Shown piece by piece: positions 7,727 to 15,405 of a DNA stretch of 40,739 nucleotides. The stretch lies in contig JAFZRB010000053.1 in the NCBI GenBank assembly GCA_017620115.1, positions 1 through 40,739 on the forward strand. Direction: 5' to 3'. The notes below the pieces were generated by a model that ran no database searches, had not been told where the DNA came from, and saw only the letters and a list, made by a program, of their open reading frames with translations. Each line of letters starts with the position of its first letter. The stretch's first letter is position 1. The DNA is from Clostridia bacterium (lineage in GTDB: Bacteria > Bacillota > Clostridia > Christensenellales > Aristaeellaceae). Made by a program: the position numbers and the translations under genes.

Positions 7727-8218
7727 TCAGACGTAACGCTGCATCTGCCTGAGCGCCGCTTTTTCCAGGCGGGATACCTGCGCCTGGGAGATGCCGATTT
7801 CCTCGGCCACTTCCATCTGCGTCCGCCCTTCAAAATAGCGTCTTTCGATGATTCCCCGCTCACGTTCGCCCAGATGCTCCATAGCCTGCCGTAGCGACAG
7901 GCTGCGCACCCAGTCGTCCGCGTCCACCCGCTCGTCCTTCACCTGATCCATGACGCAGATCGGCTCGCCGCCATCCTGAAAGACCGGTTCAAAAAGCGAA
8001 ACGGGATCCTGAATGGCGTCCATGGCGAAAGCGACTTCCCTGTCGCCGCAGCCGACCTCCGCCGCGATTTCCGCGTTGTCCGGTTCGCGGCCCAGCTTAT
8101 AGGTCAGCGCCTCGCGCGCCTTGAGCGCCCTGTAGGCCAGATCGCGCAGCGACCGGCTCACGCGAATCTGGTTGTTGTCGCGCAGATACCGCCGTATTTC
8201 GCCGGCGATCATTGGCAT
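7727..8218 (-). pseudogene. sigG: sigG 3' fragment (sigma-G regions 2.4-4), 5' part missing
   Basis: These 163 in-frame codons match the C-terminal two thirds of the forespore sigma factor sigma-G: PMIAGEIRRYLRDNN, RVSRSLRDLAYRAL, AMDAIQDPVSLFEPVFQDGG, VMDQVKDERVD and the region 4 helix-turn-helix EIGISQAQVSRLEKAALRQM at the natural C terminus. Intact SigG has about 95-110 more residues before the conserved YAVPMI. Here the homology stops at that point and the upstream DNA is a spacer and a recombinase gene. No ribosome binding site precedes the first ATG, so the fragment is probably not translated alone. There is no frameshift or internal stop, which argues for a recent split or a reversible one. 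ylmC follows, as at intact sigG loci. Confidence 0.88.
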
Positions 8219-8243
8219 GGCGGTCTGTTGTCGAAACAGTCGG
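8219..8243 (-). other. sigG/recombinase junction, candidate attachment site
   Basis: The 25 bases between the recombinase stop and the first recognisable sigma-G codon. They contain an inverted repeat CTGTT-GTCGA-AACAG (8225-8239). Reading toward sigG, the minus strand goes CAACAGACCGCCATGCCAATG. Intact genes encode TYAVPM across this point, so the breakpoint falls within a few bases of 8215-8225. Attachment sites beside the recombinase gene are the rule for serine-integrase elements. The exact core cannot be set without the other half-site. Confidence 0.5.
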
Positions 8244-9602
8244 TCACTGGCGGTAGTGAATGCTGACGGCTCCCCCGTCGATCTCCACCCGTTCGATGAG
8301 CTCCCGCGCCACCACGCGCTTTTCCTCAGCCGTCATCCGGTCCCACGCCTGGGCGAGGCGGCGTATTTCCCCGCGCTGCCGCTCCGATTCTTCCTCGCGC
8401 CGTCCGGCCTGCAGCGCTTTGCGCTCCTCCTCGCGCAGCGTGTCCAGCAGGCGTTTCTGCTCGGCGATACTGTCCGCGAGAAGCTCGTCTTCAGCCGCGG
8501 CGTAAAGCGCGTACAAACGCCTGAGCCGCCGCTCTGTTTCGCGGATCCGGCCGGCAAGCGCGTCGCGCTCCGTTTCGCGCGGTCGATCGCCGGTCTCCGG
8601 CGGCTGGGAAAGCGCCCTGTCCAGAAAATCATCCACAACTGCGGCCTCCACTTCGTCCGCCCATGCCTTTTCGTTGTCGCAATTCTCGTCGCGGATGAGA
8701 TAGCGCTTGCTCCGCTGCTGGGAATAGCAGGTCAGTTTATAGCCGTTTCTCCCCCATTTCTGATAGCGCATCCTCGCGCCGCACCGGCCGCAGTACACAA
8801 GGCCCGTGAGCAGGTGAACGCTTTTGAAGCTGCGCGCGCTGCTGCGGCGGCTTTTTTGTTCCTGCGCCGCCAGAAACGTGGCCTCGTCCACGATCGCCTC
8901 GTGCCGCCCGCGGTATTCCGCGCCGTTATACTCGATCAGCCCGATATTCGACTTTCTGCTCAATATGTCTCTGACCTGCTTCTCATGCTTCAGGCCGGTC
9001 ATTTCGGCGATGCGCGCCGTCGGGACGCCGTCCAGGTACAGGCGGTATATGAGCCGCACGGTCGCCGCGTCTTCATTGGGCGTCAGCACGCCCCGCGCTC
9101 TGTCATAGTCGTAGCCAAAGGGCGGATGACCGCCGCCCATCCAAAGCCCGTCTCGCACGCGCTCCTTCATGCCCATGCGCGTGCGTTCGCGGATGGTCTC
9201 GCGCTCGAGCTGCGCGAACGCCGACATGATGCCCAGCATGGCCCGGCCCATCGGCGTGCCCGTGTCCATGTTTTCGTTGAGCGAGGTAAAGCCGACGCCG
9301 GCCGGATTGAACACGTCCTCGATGAGATACAGCGTGTCCTTCTGGCTGCGCGAGAGCCGGTCCAGCTTGTAAACGACCACCTGCGATATGAAACCGGCCT
9401 TCACATCGTCGATGAGGCGTTTCATTTCGGGCCGATCGATATTGCTGCCGGTAAAGCCGCCGTCGACGTAGAACCGGTAGTCCGTCCAGCCCCGGCTGCG
9501 GCAATAGCCTTCCAGCATATCTTTCTGGGCGTCCACGGAATAACCCTCAAACTGGGCGTCCGTCGATACGCGGATGTAAAGCGCCGCGAGTTTTTTCTTC
9601 AT
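8244..9602 (-). CDS. Large serine recombinase (SpoIVCA-like architecture)
   Basis: A 452-residue site-specific recombinase. Resolvase domain at the N terminus with catalytic Ser13 in YIRVSTDAQ, then VYKLDRLSRSQ and the helix ERETIRERTRMG. A Recombinase domain follows (GGHPPFGYDYD, then KHEKQVRDILSRKSNIGLI), then a zinc ribbon CGRCGARMRYQ and a basic/acidic coiled coil (about residues 340-420). The catalytic residues look intact. It reads toward the sigG fragment and ends 25 bases from it. Its start overlaps the stop of the 42-codon gene as ATGA. It presumably caused, and may reverse, the interruption of sigG. It resembles skin-element recombinases in size and position, but a transposon or prophage origin cannot be excluded. 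Confidence 0.93.
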   Translation of the reverse strand: MKKKLAALYIRVSTDAQFEGYSVDAQKDMLEGYCRSRGWTDYRFYVDGGFTGSNIDRPEMKRLIDDVKAGFISQVVVYKLDRLSRSQKDTLYLIEDVFNPAGVGFTSLNENMDTGTPMGRAMLGIMSAFAQLERETIRERTRMGMKERVRDGLWMGGGHPPFGYDYDRARGVLTPNEDAATVRLIYRLYLDGVPTARIAEMTGLKHEKQVRDILSRKSNIGLIEYNGAEYRGRHEAIVDEATFLAAQEQKSRRSSARSFKSVHLLTGLVYCGRCGARMRYQKWGRNGYKLTCYSQQRSKRYLIRDENCDNEKAWADEVEAAVVDDFLDRALSQPPETGDRPRETERDALAGRIRETERRLRRLYALYAAAEDELLADSIAEQKRLLDTLREEERKALQAGRREEESERQRGEIRRLAQAWDRMTAEEKRVVARELIERVEIDGGAVSIHYRQ

Positions 9603-9727
9603 TTGCGCCCTCTCCGCCGCACATTTTCAACCACCCGCGCGACCCGTTCCGATCTTAACGGCGTCGCGTTGATCTCCTCATGCCGGACCGGCCGCCCGGC
9701 CAGAAAACGCCTCGTTACGGTTATCAT
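9599..9727 (-). CDS. 42-residue basic protein coupled to the recombinase
   Basis: I do not recognise this protein. It starts MITVTRRFLAGRPVRHEEIN and ends VARVVENVRRRGRK; it is rich in Arg and Val and has no cysteine. GGAGGTGATC, close to an ideal ribosome binding site, precedes the ATG, and its stop overlaps the recombinase start (ATGA), so the two are translated together. By position and size it could be a recombination directionality factor or simply a leader peptide that sets recombinase dosage. Function is inference only. Upstream of it, 9728-9823 shows no gene. Confidence 0.6.
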   Translation of the reverse strand: MITVTRRFLAGRPVRHEEINATPLRSERVARVVENVRRRGRK

Positions 9728-9823
9728 ATGCCGGATCACCTCCATATCGTCATTTTTCCCGCTTTCCGGCGCTTATACGCTTATGGCTTCTTCTCCGCTG
9801 CCGCGAATTTAATTTTCGCATGC

Positions 9824-9852
9824 TTGACAACGCCGCCGCCGTAATATATAAT
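9824..9852 (+). promoter_or_regulatory. Sigma-A-type promoter of aspS
   Basis: TTGACA (9824-9829), a 17-base spacer and TATAAT (9847-9852): perfect hexamers at ideal spacing. Transcription would start near 9859, giving the full T-box leader. Confidence 0.92.
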
Positions 9853-9859
9853 GGCTGCA

Positions 9860-10080
9860 GTTTCATAACAGGCGCTGACGGGAAGAGTAGGTTTATGCCC
9901 CGGCTGTCCAGAGAGAGCCGCGTTCGCTGAGAGCGGCTCAGCGGCATCTTCCGAACGACACCCCCGAGCCTCCGTCCCATCGGACGGCGCGACGCATGCG
10001 ATATCATGCGCAGAGCAGCAAGCAGGGTGGCACCACGAACGGCTTTTCGTCCCTACGGGACAGAAGCCGTCTTTTTATTG
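9860..10080 (+). promoter_or_regulatory. T-box riboswitch, aspartate specifier
   Basis: The leader has the ordered T-box landmarks. GGAAGAGTAGG comes at the base of stem I, then AGAGAG with a GC-rich apical hairpin (9909-9940), then a specifier region CCGAACGACACC where the GAC triplet at 9957-9959 reads as an aspartate codon. The T-box sequence AGGGTGGCACC lies at 10024-10034, followed by the terminator. The downstream gene is aspartyl-tRNA synthetase, which agrees with the specifier. Uncharged tRNA-Asp would stabilise the antiterminator and allow aspS transcription. Confidence 0.92.
10039..10078 (+). terminator. T-box-controlled attenuator of aspS
   Basis: Stem ACGGCTT (10039-10045) with AAGCCGT (10064-10070), an inner GTCCC/GGGAC helper stem, then CTTTTTATT. 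It starts directly after the T-box sequence, so the antiterminator and terminator are mutually exclusive. Confidence 0.9.
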
Positions 10081-10141
10081 CCGCCCAGGCGTCCCTTATG
10101 AAGATGATCCATGCAACCCATACAGTCAGGAGGCGAAACCC

Positions 10142-11905
10142 ATGTTCCAATCCCGCACCCATACCTGCAATGAGCTACGCCTCTCCAACGCCGGCGAAAA
10201 GGTCACGATCGTCGGCTGGATGGAGAATGTTCGAGAGGTCGGATCGACGCTGGCCTTCGTCATCGTGCGCGACTTTTACGGCACCACGCAGGTGGTCGTC
10301 GAAAACAACGACGCGCTCATGGCCGTGGTGAAGGGGCTCAACTGCGAGTCCACCATCTCCGTGACAGGCACCGTGCGCGAGCGCAGCAGCAAGAACCCCA
10401 AACTGCCCACAGGCGACATCGAGATCGTGCCCGAGGCCATCGAGGTGCTGGGCCGCTGCATCTACAACGAGCTGCCCTTCGAGATCAACCGCTCCCGAGA
10501 GGCCGACGAGAACACCCGCCTGCGCTACCGTTACCTCGACCTGCGCAATCCCGAGGTCAAGGCCAAGATCGTTCTGCGCAGCCGGATCGTGGCTGAGCTG
10601 CGCCGCTCCATGACGGATCACGGCTTCCTCGAAATCACCACGCCCATCCTCACCAGCTCTTCGCCCGAAGGCGCGCGCGACTATCTCGTGCCTTCCCGCC
10701 TGCATCCGGGCAAGTTCTACGCGCTGCCGCAGGCCCCCCAGCAGTTCAAGCAGCTGCTCATGACCTCCGGCTTCGACCGCTACTTCCAGATCGCCCCCTG
10801 CTTCCGCGACGAGGACGCCCGCGCGGACCGCTCGCCCGGCGAGTTCTACCAGCTGGACATGGAGATGGCGTTCGCCTCGCAGGAGGATGTGTTCGCCGTG
10901 CTCGAAGACGTGCTGCCGCCCATCTTCGCCAAATACGGCAAATACGACCGCGCTTCCTCCGCGCCCTTCCGCCGCATCGCCTACAACGAGGCCATGGACC
11001 GCTACGGCTCCGACAAGCCCGACCTGCGCATCAGCCTCGTGGTCGACGACCTCACCGACCTCTGCCAGGGCGTCGGCTTCGAACCCTTCGAGGGCAACGT
11101 GGTGAAGGCCGTCGTCGCCCCGAACTTCGACAAAACGCGCAAGTTCATCGACGGCCTGTGCAAGGACGTCGAAACCGCCACCGCCAGCAAGGCTTACTGG
11201 TTCAAGGTCAACGAGGACGGCTCTTTCGCGGGCGGCATCGCGAAATTCCTGGCGGATAAAAACGCGGCTGTCACCGCGGCGCTTTCGCTCAAGCCCGGCT
11301 GCGCCGTGTTCCTCGCCGCCGGCAAGAAGACCGCCGCCCAGAAGACCGCCGGCGTCATCCGCAAGCTGCTGGGCAACGCCGTGGACGCCTACATGGACAG
11401 GGATAAATACGAATTCTGCTGGATCGTGGATTTCCCGATGTACGAAATCGGCGAGGAATCCGGCGAGCTGGAATTCTGCCACAACCCCTTCTCCATGCCC
11501 CAGGGCGGTCTGAAGGCGCTCACGGAAAAGGATCCGCTGGATATCTACGCCTGGCAGTACGATCTGGTCTGCAACGGCGTGGAGCTCTCCTCCGGCGCGG
11601 TGCGCAATCACGATCCCGAAATCATGATCAAGGCGTTTGAAATCGTCGGCCTGGGTGAGGCCGATGTGAAGGCCAAATTCCCGGCCATGTACAACGCCTT
11701 CTGCTACGGCGCGCCGCCGCACGCGGGCATCGCTCCCGGCGTCGACCGCATGGTCATGCTCATCGCGGGCGAAGAGAGCATCCGCGAGATCATTCCCTTC
11801 CCGATGAACAAGAACGCGCAGGATCTGATGATGGGCGCTCCTTCGGCGGTCGAGCCGAAGCAGCTCAGCGACGTTCACATCGCCATCGTGGAAGACAAAA
11901 AGTAA
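10142..11905 (+). CDS. aspS: Aspartyl-tRNA synthetase, bacterial type
   Basis: A 587-residue class IIb synthetase that charges tRNA-Asp with aspartate. The OB-fold anticodon domain is at residues 1-105 (VTIVGWMENVREVG). The class II core includes RYLDLRNP, ARDYLVPSRLHPGKFYALPQ (substrate loop), motif 2 FRDEDARADRSPGEFYQLD, the bacterial insertion (GAD) domain in the middle, and motif 3 GVDRMVMLIAG followed by IREIIPFPMNK. Size and the insertion mark the bacterial type. AGGAGG lies 10 bases before the ATG. It is expressed alone, behind a T-box and before a strong terminator. Confidence 0.97.
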   Translation: MFQSRTHTCNELRLSNAGEKVTIVGWMENVREVGSTLAFVIVRDFYGTTQVVVENNDALMAVVKGLNCESTISVTGTVRERSSKNPKLPTGDIEIVPEAIEVLGRCIYNELPFEINRSREADENTRLRYRYLDLRNPEVKAKIVLRSRIVAELRRSMTDHGFLEITTPILTSSSPEGARDYLVPSRLHPGKFYALPQAPQQFKQLLMTSGFDRYFQIAPCFRDEDARADRSPGEFYQLDMEMAFASQEDVFAVLEDVLPPIFAKYGKYDRASSAPFRRIAYNEAMDRYGSDKPDLRISLVVDDLTDLCQGVGFEPFEGNVVKAVVAPNFDKTRKFIDGLCKDVETATASKAYWFKVNEDGSFAGGIAKFLADKNAAVTAALSLKPGCAVFLAAGKKTAAQKTAGVIRKLLGNAVDAYMDRDKYEFCWIVDFPMYEIGEESGELEFCHNPFSMPQGGLKALTEKDPLDIYAWQYDLVCNGVELSSGAVRNHDPEIMIKAFEIVGLGEADVKAKFPAMYNAFCYGAPPHAGIAPGVDRMVMLIAGEESIREIIPFPMNKNAQDLMMGAPSAVEPKQLSDVHIAIVEDKK

Positions 11906-11922
11906 AACGGCATGCCGCAATC

Positions 11923-11956
11923 GCCGCCTCCCGGCAATGGGAGGCGGCCGCTTTTT
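11923..11956 (+). terminator. Terminator after aspS
   Basis: A perfect 10-base stem GCCGCCTCCC/GGGAGGCGGC (11923-11932, 11939-11948) with a 6-base loop, followed by CGCTTTTT. Confidence 0.9.
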
Positions 11957-11977
11957 GAGATTGACCGTCAAAATCTA

Positions 11978-12006
11978 TTGCATTGCGGCGGAAAATCCAG
12001 TATAAT
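11978..12006 (+). promoter_or_regulatory. Promoter of the alpha-galactosidase operon
   Basis: TTGCAT (11978-11983), a 17-base spacer and TATAAT (12001-12006), about 40 bases before the start codon. No clear operator is visible around it. Confidence 0.75.
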
Positions 12007-12047
12007 GAATATGTAAAATCCAATGGGAACAACGAGGAGGAATGAAC

Positions 12048-13229
12048 ATGCTGGCACAGAGACCGCCCATGGGCTGGAACACCTGGAACACCTTCGGCGA
12101 GAAGATCAACGAGCAGCTGATCCGCGAAAGCACGGACGCCTTCGTGGACATCGGCCTGAAAGACGCCGGATACGAGTACATCGTCATTGACGACTGCTGG
12201 AGCGAGTACAACCGCGATCCGGTCACCGACCGCATCGTGCCCCACCATGAGAAGTTCCCCAACGGCATGAAGGTCGTGGCGGACTACGTGCACTCCAAGG
12301 GGCTGAAATTCGGCATGTATTCCTGCGACGGCGTGCGTACCTGCGGCGACTACCCGGGCTCCTTCGACCACGAGTTTCTGGACGCGCAGACCTTCGCCGA
12401 ATTCGGCATAGACTTCCTGAAGTACGACAACTGCTATAAGCCGACCTCCGCTCACGGCCCCACGCTGTATCACCGCATGGGCATGGCGCTGCGCTCAACC
12501 GGCCGGGATATCCTCTTCTCCGCCTGCAACTGGGGCACCGAAGACGTGTGGAGCTGGATCCGTTCCTCCGGCGCGCACATGTACCGCTCCACCGGCGACA
12601 TCGTGGACACGCCGGAATCCTATCGCAACATCGCCAAGAGCCAGATGGACAAGCTGGGTTATTCCGCGCCCGGCTGCTTCAACGACATCGACATGCTGAC
12701 CGTCGGCATGTATGGCAACGGCAACGTGGGCAGCGACGTTTTCAATCCTGAAAAGAAGTCCAACGCCAACACCGAAGCCGACTACCGCAGCCAGTTCGCG
12801 CTGTGGTGCATGTATTCCGCGCCGCTGATGCTTGGCAGCGATATCCGCAAGATGGATGAGAAGACCCTGAAGCTGGTCACCAATCCCGAGCTCATCCGCA
12901 TCGATCAGGACGCCGAAGCCCGCCCGCCGGTGATCGCCAAAGCCGGCTGGTTCGAGGACTGCAAGGTCATGTTCAAGTTCCTGGAGAACGGCGAATACGC
13001 GCTGGCCTTCTTCAACATGGGCGAGCCGAATCCCCGCTTCCCCGAACGCAGCTCCCTCGGCCTCAGCGCCATGTTCGCCGATTTCGGCCTCACCGCCAGT
13101 TCCGGCTACGCCCTGCAGCTGACCGATGTGTTCACCGGCGAGGACGTGGGATGCTACAGGGAATACTTCCGGACGAACGTGGCCTTCCACGATTGCGCCG
13201 TCTACCGGGCCAGGCTGGTGAAGGCATGA
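12048..13229 (+). CDS. Alpha-galactosidase, glycoside hydrolase family 27
   Basis: A 393-residue GH27 enzyme that removes alpha-linked galactose or a related sugar from oligosaccharides. It starts with RPPMGWNTWNTFG, the family's hallmark opening, and has YIVIDDCW, GLKFGMYSCDG, LKYDNC (Asp is the expected nucleophile) and CFNDIDML (Asp is the expected acid/base). No signal peptide is seen, so it acts in the cytoplasm on imported sugars. The second of two close ATGs is chosen because GAGGAGG lies 7 bases before it and only 1 base before the first. Members of this family can also act on N-acetylgalactosamine, so the exact sugar is uncertain. Confidence 0.92.
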   Translation: MLAQRPPMGWNTWNTFGEKINEQLIRESTDAFVDIGLKDAGYEYIVIDDCWSEYNRDPVTDRIVPHHEKFPNGMKVVADYVHSKGLKFGMYSCDGVRTCGDYPGSFDHEFLDAQTFAEFGIDFLKYDNCYKPTSAHGPTLYHRMGMALRSTGRDILFSACNWGTEDVWSWIRSSGAHMYRSTGDIVDTPESYRNIAKSQMDKLGYSAPGCFNDIDMLTVGMYGNGNVGSDVFNPEKKSNANTEADYRSQFALWCMYSAPLMLGSDIRKMDEKTLKLVTNPELIRIDQDAEARPPVIAKAGWFEDCKVMFKFLENGEYALAFFNMGEPNPRFPERSSLGLSAMFADFGLTASSGYALQLTDVFTGEDVGCYREYFRTNVAFHDCAVYRARLVKA

Positions 13230-13414
13230 CCTGCGCCAAATGCGGCAAGGCCATCTGCCACGACGAAGCGGGTCTTACCTGCAAGCTGATCAATCGCGGC
13301 GCGACCGAGTTCTTCTGCTTCGACTGCCTGGGCGAGATGTTCCACGCCAGCCGTGAGCAGCTGGAGGACATGATCCGCGCCTTCCGGGATGCGGGCTGCA
13401 CCCTGTTTCTGTAA
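13226..13414 (+). CDS. 62-residue CxxC protein, function unknown
   Basis: A small protein starting MTCAKCGKAICHDEAGL, then LINRGATEFFCFDCLGEMF, and ending DAGCTLFL. Cys3/Cys6 and Cys31/Cys34 make two CxxC pairs that probably bind zinc. The start overlaps the alpha-galactosidase stop as ATGA, so it is translationally coupled. It resembles short conserved clostridial proteins without an assigned role; I cannot give a function. Confidence 0.8.
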   Translation: MTCAKCGKAICHDEAGLTCKLINRGATEFFCFDCLGEMFHASREQLEDMIRAFRDAGCTLFL

Positions 13415-13421
13415 TACCAAA

Positions 13422-13460
13422 CTGCCGCCGCCCGTCAAACGGCGGCGGCAGAATGCTTTT
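13422..13460 (+). terminator. Terminator after the CxxC protein
   Basis: An 11-base stem CTGCCGCCGCC/GGCGGCGGCAG (13422-13432, 13441-13451) and a nearby CTTTTTAA. The downstream kinase has no clear promoter of its own, so partial read-through is likely. Confidence 0.8.
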
Positions 13461-13497
13461 TAATCAAATCACAAAACGAGCATGGAGGAGAACGATT

Positions 13498-14430
13498 ATG
13501 CTGATTGGCATCGATGTCGGCGGCACGAAAAACGAGCTGGTGCTGTGCGACAATTCCGGGCGCGTGCTCAACCGCCTGCTCGCGCCGGGCAGCAACGCCT
13601 CGGAGTTCGGCGCGGAGACGGCTTCGCAGCGCGTCGCCGGGCAGGTGAAGGAGCTGATGGCCGATTGCCCCGACGCGCCGGTCGACGCGATGTACGCCGG
13701 CATGGCCGGGGGCTGCGCGCCGCGGACGCGCGAATCCATTCACCGAATCCTGACGGAAACCCTGCCCGGCGTAAGGCGTATCGAAAACGGCAGCGACGCG
13801 CTGAACGGGCTGTACGCCTGTGTGGGCGCGCGCGACGGCATGGTTGTCATCGCCGGAACGGGCACGAGCGCCTTTGTGCGCCGCGGCGGCCGGCTGACGC
13901 AGGTGGGCGGCTGGGGTTACCTCATCGACGACGCGGGCGGCGGCTACGCGCTGGGCAGGGGCGTGCTCAACGCCGCCTATCGCGATTTCGACGGACGCGG
14001 CCCGCGCACCATGCTCACCGATATGGCCGTAAAAAGGATCGGCATGCCCCTCGACGAGGCGATCTCCCCGCTTTACGAGGGCGGCAAGCGCACGGTCGCG
14101 AGCTTCGCCCTGCTGGCCTTTGAGGCCGCGGATCTGGGCGACGAAACGGCGCTCTCGCTGGTCGACTGGACCTGCGGCGAACTCGCGCTGCTCATCGCCA
14201 CCTGCGCGAAGCACCTCGCGGCGGCGCCCTACCTCGTGGCGCTGTCGGGCAGCATATGGAAGTCCGACCGCGTGAGAAACGGCGTGAAAGCCAGGCTGGG
14301 CGGCGATTATCAGCTGCTCATCGCCGATCTGCCCCCGGTGTTCGGCGCGGCCGTCGCCGCCGCGGAGCTGGCGGGCCTGGACAGCGGCGAAGCGTTTCAC
14401 GACGCGTTCAAGGCCAGCTATCCGGCGTGA
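13498..14430 (+). CDS. BadF/BadG-family kinase, probable N-acetylhexosamine kinase
   Basis: A 310-residue ASKHA-fold protein of the BadF/BadG/BcrA/BcrD group, which includes N-acetylglucosamine kinases. Phosphate 1 motif LIGIDVGGTKNELVL at the N terminus, ENGSDALNGLYA in the middle, GMVVIAGTGTSAF as phosphate 2, and GGWGYLIDDAGGGYALGR as the typical continuation. GGAGGAG lies 7 bases before the ATG giving MLIGIDVGGTK. It sits after a GH27 enzyme, and nagB is elsewhere in the window, so phosphorylation of an amino sugar is plausible but not shown. Confidence 0.85.
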   Translation: MLIGIDVGGTKNELVLCDNSGRVLNRLLAPGSNASEFGAETASQRVAGQVKELMADCPDAPVDAMYAGMAGGCAPRTRESIHRILTETLPGVRRIENGSDALNGLYACVGARDGMVVIAGTGTSAFVRRGGRLTQVGGWGYLIDDAGGGYALGRGVLNAAYRDFDGRGPRTMLTDMAVKRIGMPLDEAISPLYEGGKRTVASFALLAFEAADLGDETALSLVDWTCGELALLIATCAKHLAAAPYLVALSGSIWKSDRVRNGVKARLGGDYQLLIADLPPVFGAAVAAAELAGLDSGEAFHDAFKASYPA

Positions 14431-14450
14431 TTGGCGCAGGGAGGGATTAC

Positions 14451-15401
14451 ATGAATCGTTCAACCAGCCTGCTCATCCATCCGGAGGAACTGGATACCGT
14501 CTGGCTCGATCAGCTGGAGGCGCTGGGCGTGAAGACGCTCGGGCTGCATCCCGTGGGCGGGAAGCGCGCCAATGAAACGCTGGCGGCCATGCTGAACCGC
14601 TTTGAAACGCCCGAATACCGCCGTCTGCTGGACGAAGCGGAACGCCGCGGCATCGAAGTCACCTGCGAGATGCACGCCCTGCGCTATCTCCTGCCCGCGG
14701 ACGCGCTGGCGGCGCATCCCCAATGGCGGCGCGTGAACGCTCAGGGCGAGCGCGCGGCGGACTGGAACCTGTGTCCTTCCTGCGGCGAAGCGCTCGACTA
14801 TCTCAGCGAAAGCGCCGCGCGGCTGTACGCCCGCCTTCCGGGCCGTCCGAAGCGCGTTTCACTCTGGCTGGACGACTCGCAGGACGCCTTCTGCCACTGC
14901 GATAAGTGCCGTTCCCTCTCCCCTTCCGACCAGCAGATGATCGTACTGAACGCGATGCTGAGGGGTATCCGCGCCGTGCGGCCCGACGCGAAGCTGGCCT
15001 ATCTGGCTTACTTTGAAACGCTGCCCGCGCCGACGCGGCCCGACCTGCGGGATGGGCTCTATCTCGAATTCGCGCCGTACAAGCGCGACCTGACGCGTCC
15101 GCTGGACGACCCCGACTGCGAGGCCAACCGGAGGGAAACGGAGCACCTTCGATCGCTGCTCGCCTTCTTCGGCGCGGAGGATGCCACCGCGCTGGATTAC
15201 TGGTTCGACAACTCGCTGCTTTCGCGTTACACGAAGCCCCCGCAAAGGCTCGTTCCGCATCCCGGCGTGGTAAAGGCCGACATGGCTTTCTACCGTCGGC
15301 TGGGCTTCGAGCGCATATCCTCTTTCGCCTGTTACCTGGGCGCGGACTACCGGGCGCTGTACGGCCTGCCGAAGCTGGATTCTTTCGCCGAAGGAGCGTG
15401 A
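14451..15401 (+). CDS. DUF4838-like protein, carbohydrate-linked
   Basis: A 316-residue protein with no signal peptide. The middle section SLWLDDSQDAFCHCDKCRSL followed by VLNAMLRGIRAVRPDAKLAYLAY resembles DUF4838, a TIM-barrel-like domain that tends to sit in polysaccharide-use operons. Two CxxC-like pairs are present (CPSC, CHCDKC). The start at ATGAATCGTT has GGGAGGG 6 bases upstream. It follows the sugar kinase by 20 bases. Hydrolase activity is a guess from the neighbours; assignment to the family is tentative. Confidence 0.6.
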   Translation: MNRSTSLLIHPEELDTVWLDQLEALGVKTLGLHPVGGKRANETLAAMLNRFETPEYRRLLDEAERRGIEVTCEMHALRYLLPADALAAHPQWRRVNAQGERAADWNLCPSCGEALDYLSESAARLYARLPGRPKRVSLWLDDSQDAFCHCDKCRSLSPSDQQMIVLNAMLRGIRAVRPDAKLAYLAYFETLPAPTRPDLRDGLYLEFAPYKRDLTRPLDDPDCEANRRETEHLRSLLAFFGAEDATALDYWFDNSLLSRYTKPPQRLVPHPGVVKADMAFYRRLGFERISSFACYLGADYRALYGLPKLDSFAEGA

Positions 15402-15405
15402 CGCC

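Noticed and set aside
7727..8218. Independent translation of the sigG fragment as a short sigma factor
   Set aside because: No ribosome binding site before the first ATG, and the core-binding region 2.1-2.3 is missing.
9751..9778. Sigma-F/G-type promoter (GTATA and GGGAAAAATG, minus strand) upstream of the recombinase
   Set aside because: Both elements resemble the consensus but are 13 bases apart instead of about 15-17, so forespore control of the recombinase is not claimed.
10175..11971. 598-codon open frame antisense to aspS, and similar long antisense frames at 4984-5895, 8172-9812 and 16132-17559
   Set aside because: They mirror strongly supported genes and reflect high-GC codon use; low-complexity His/Arg/Gln-rich products without domains.
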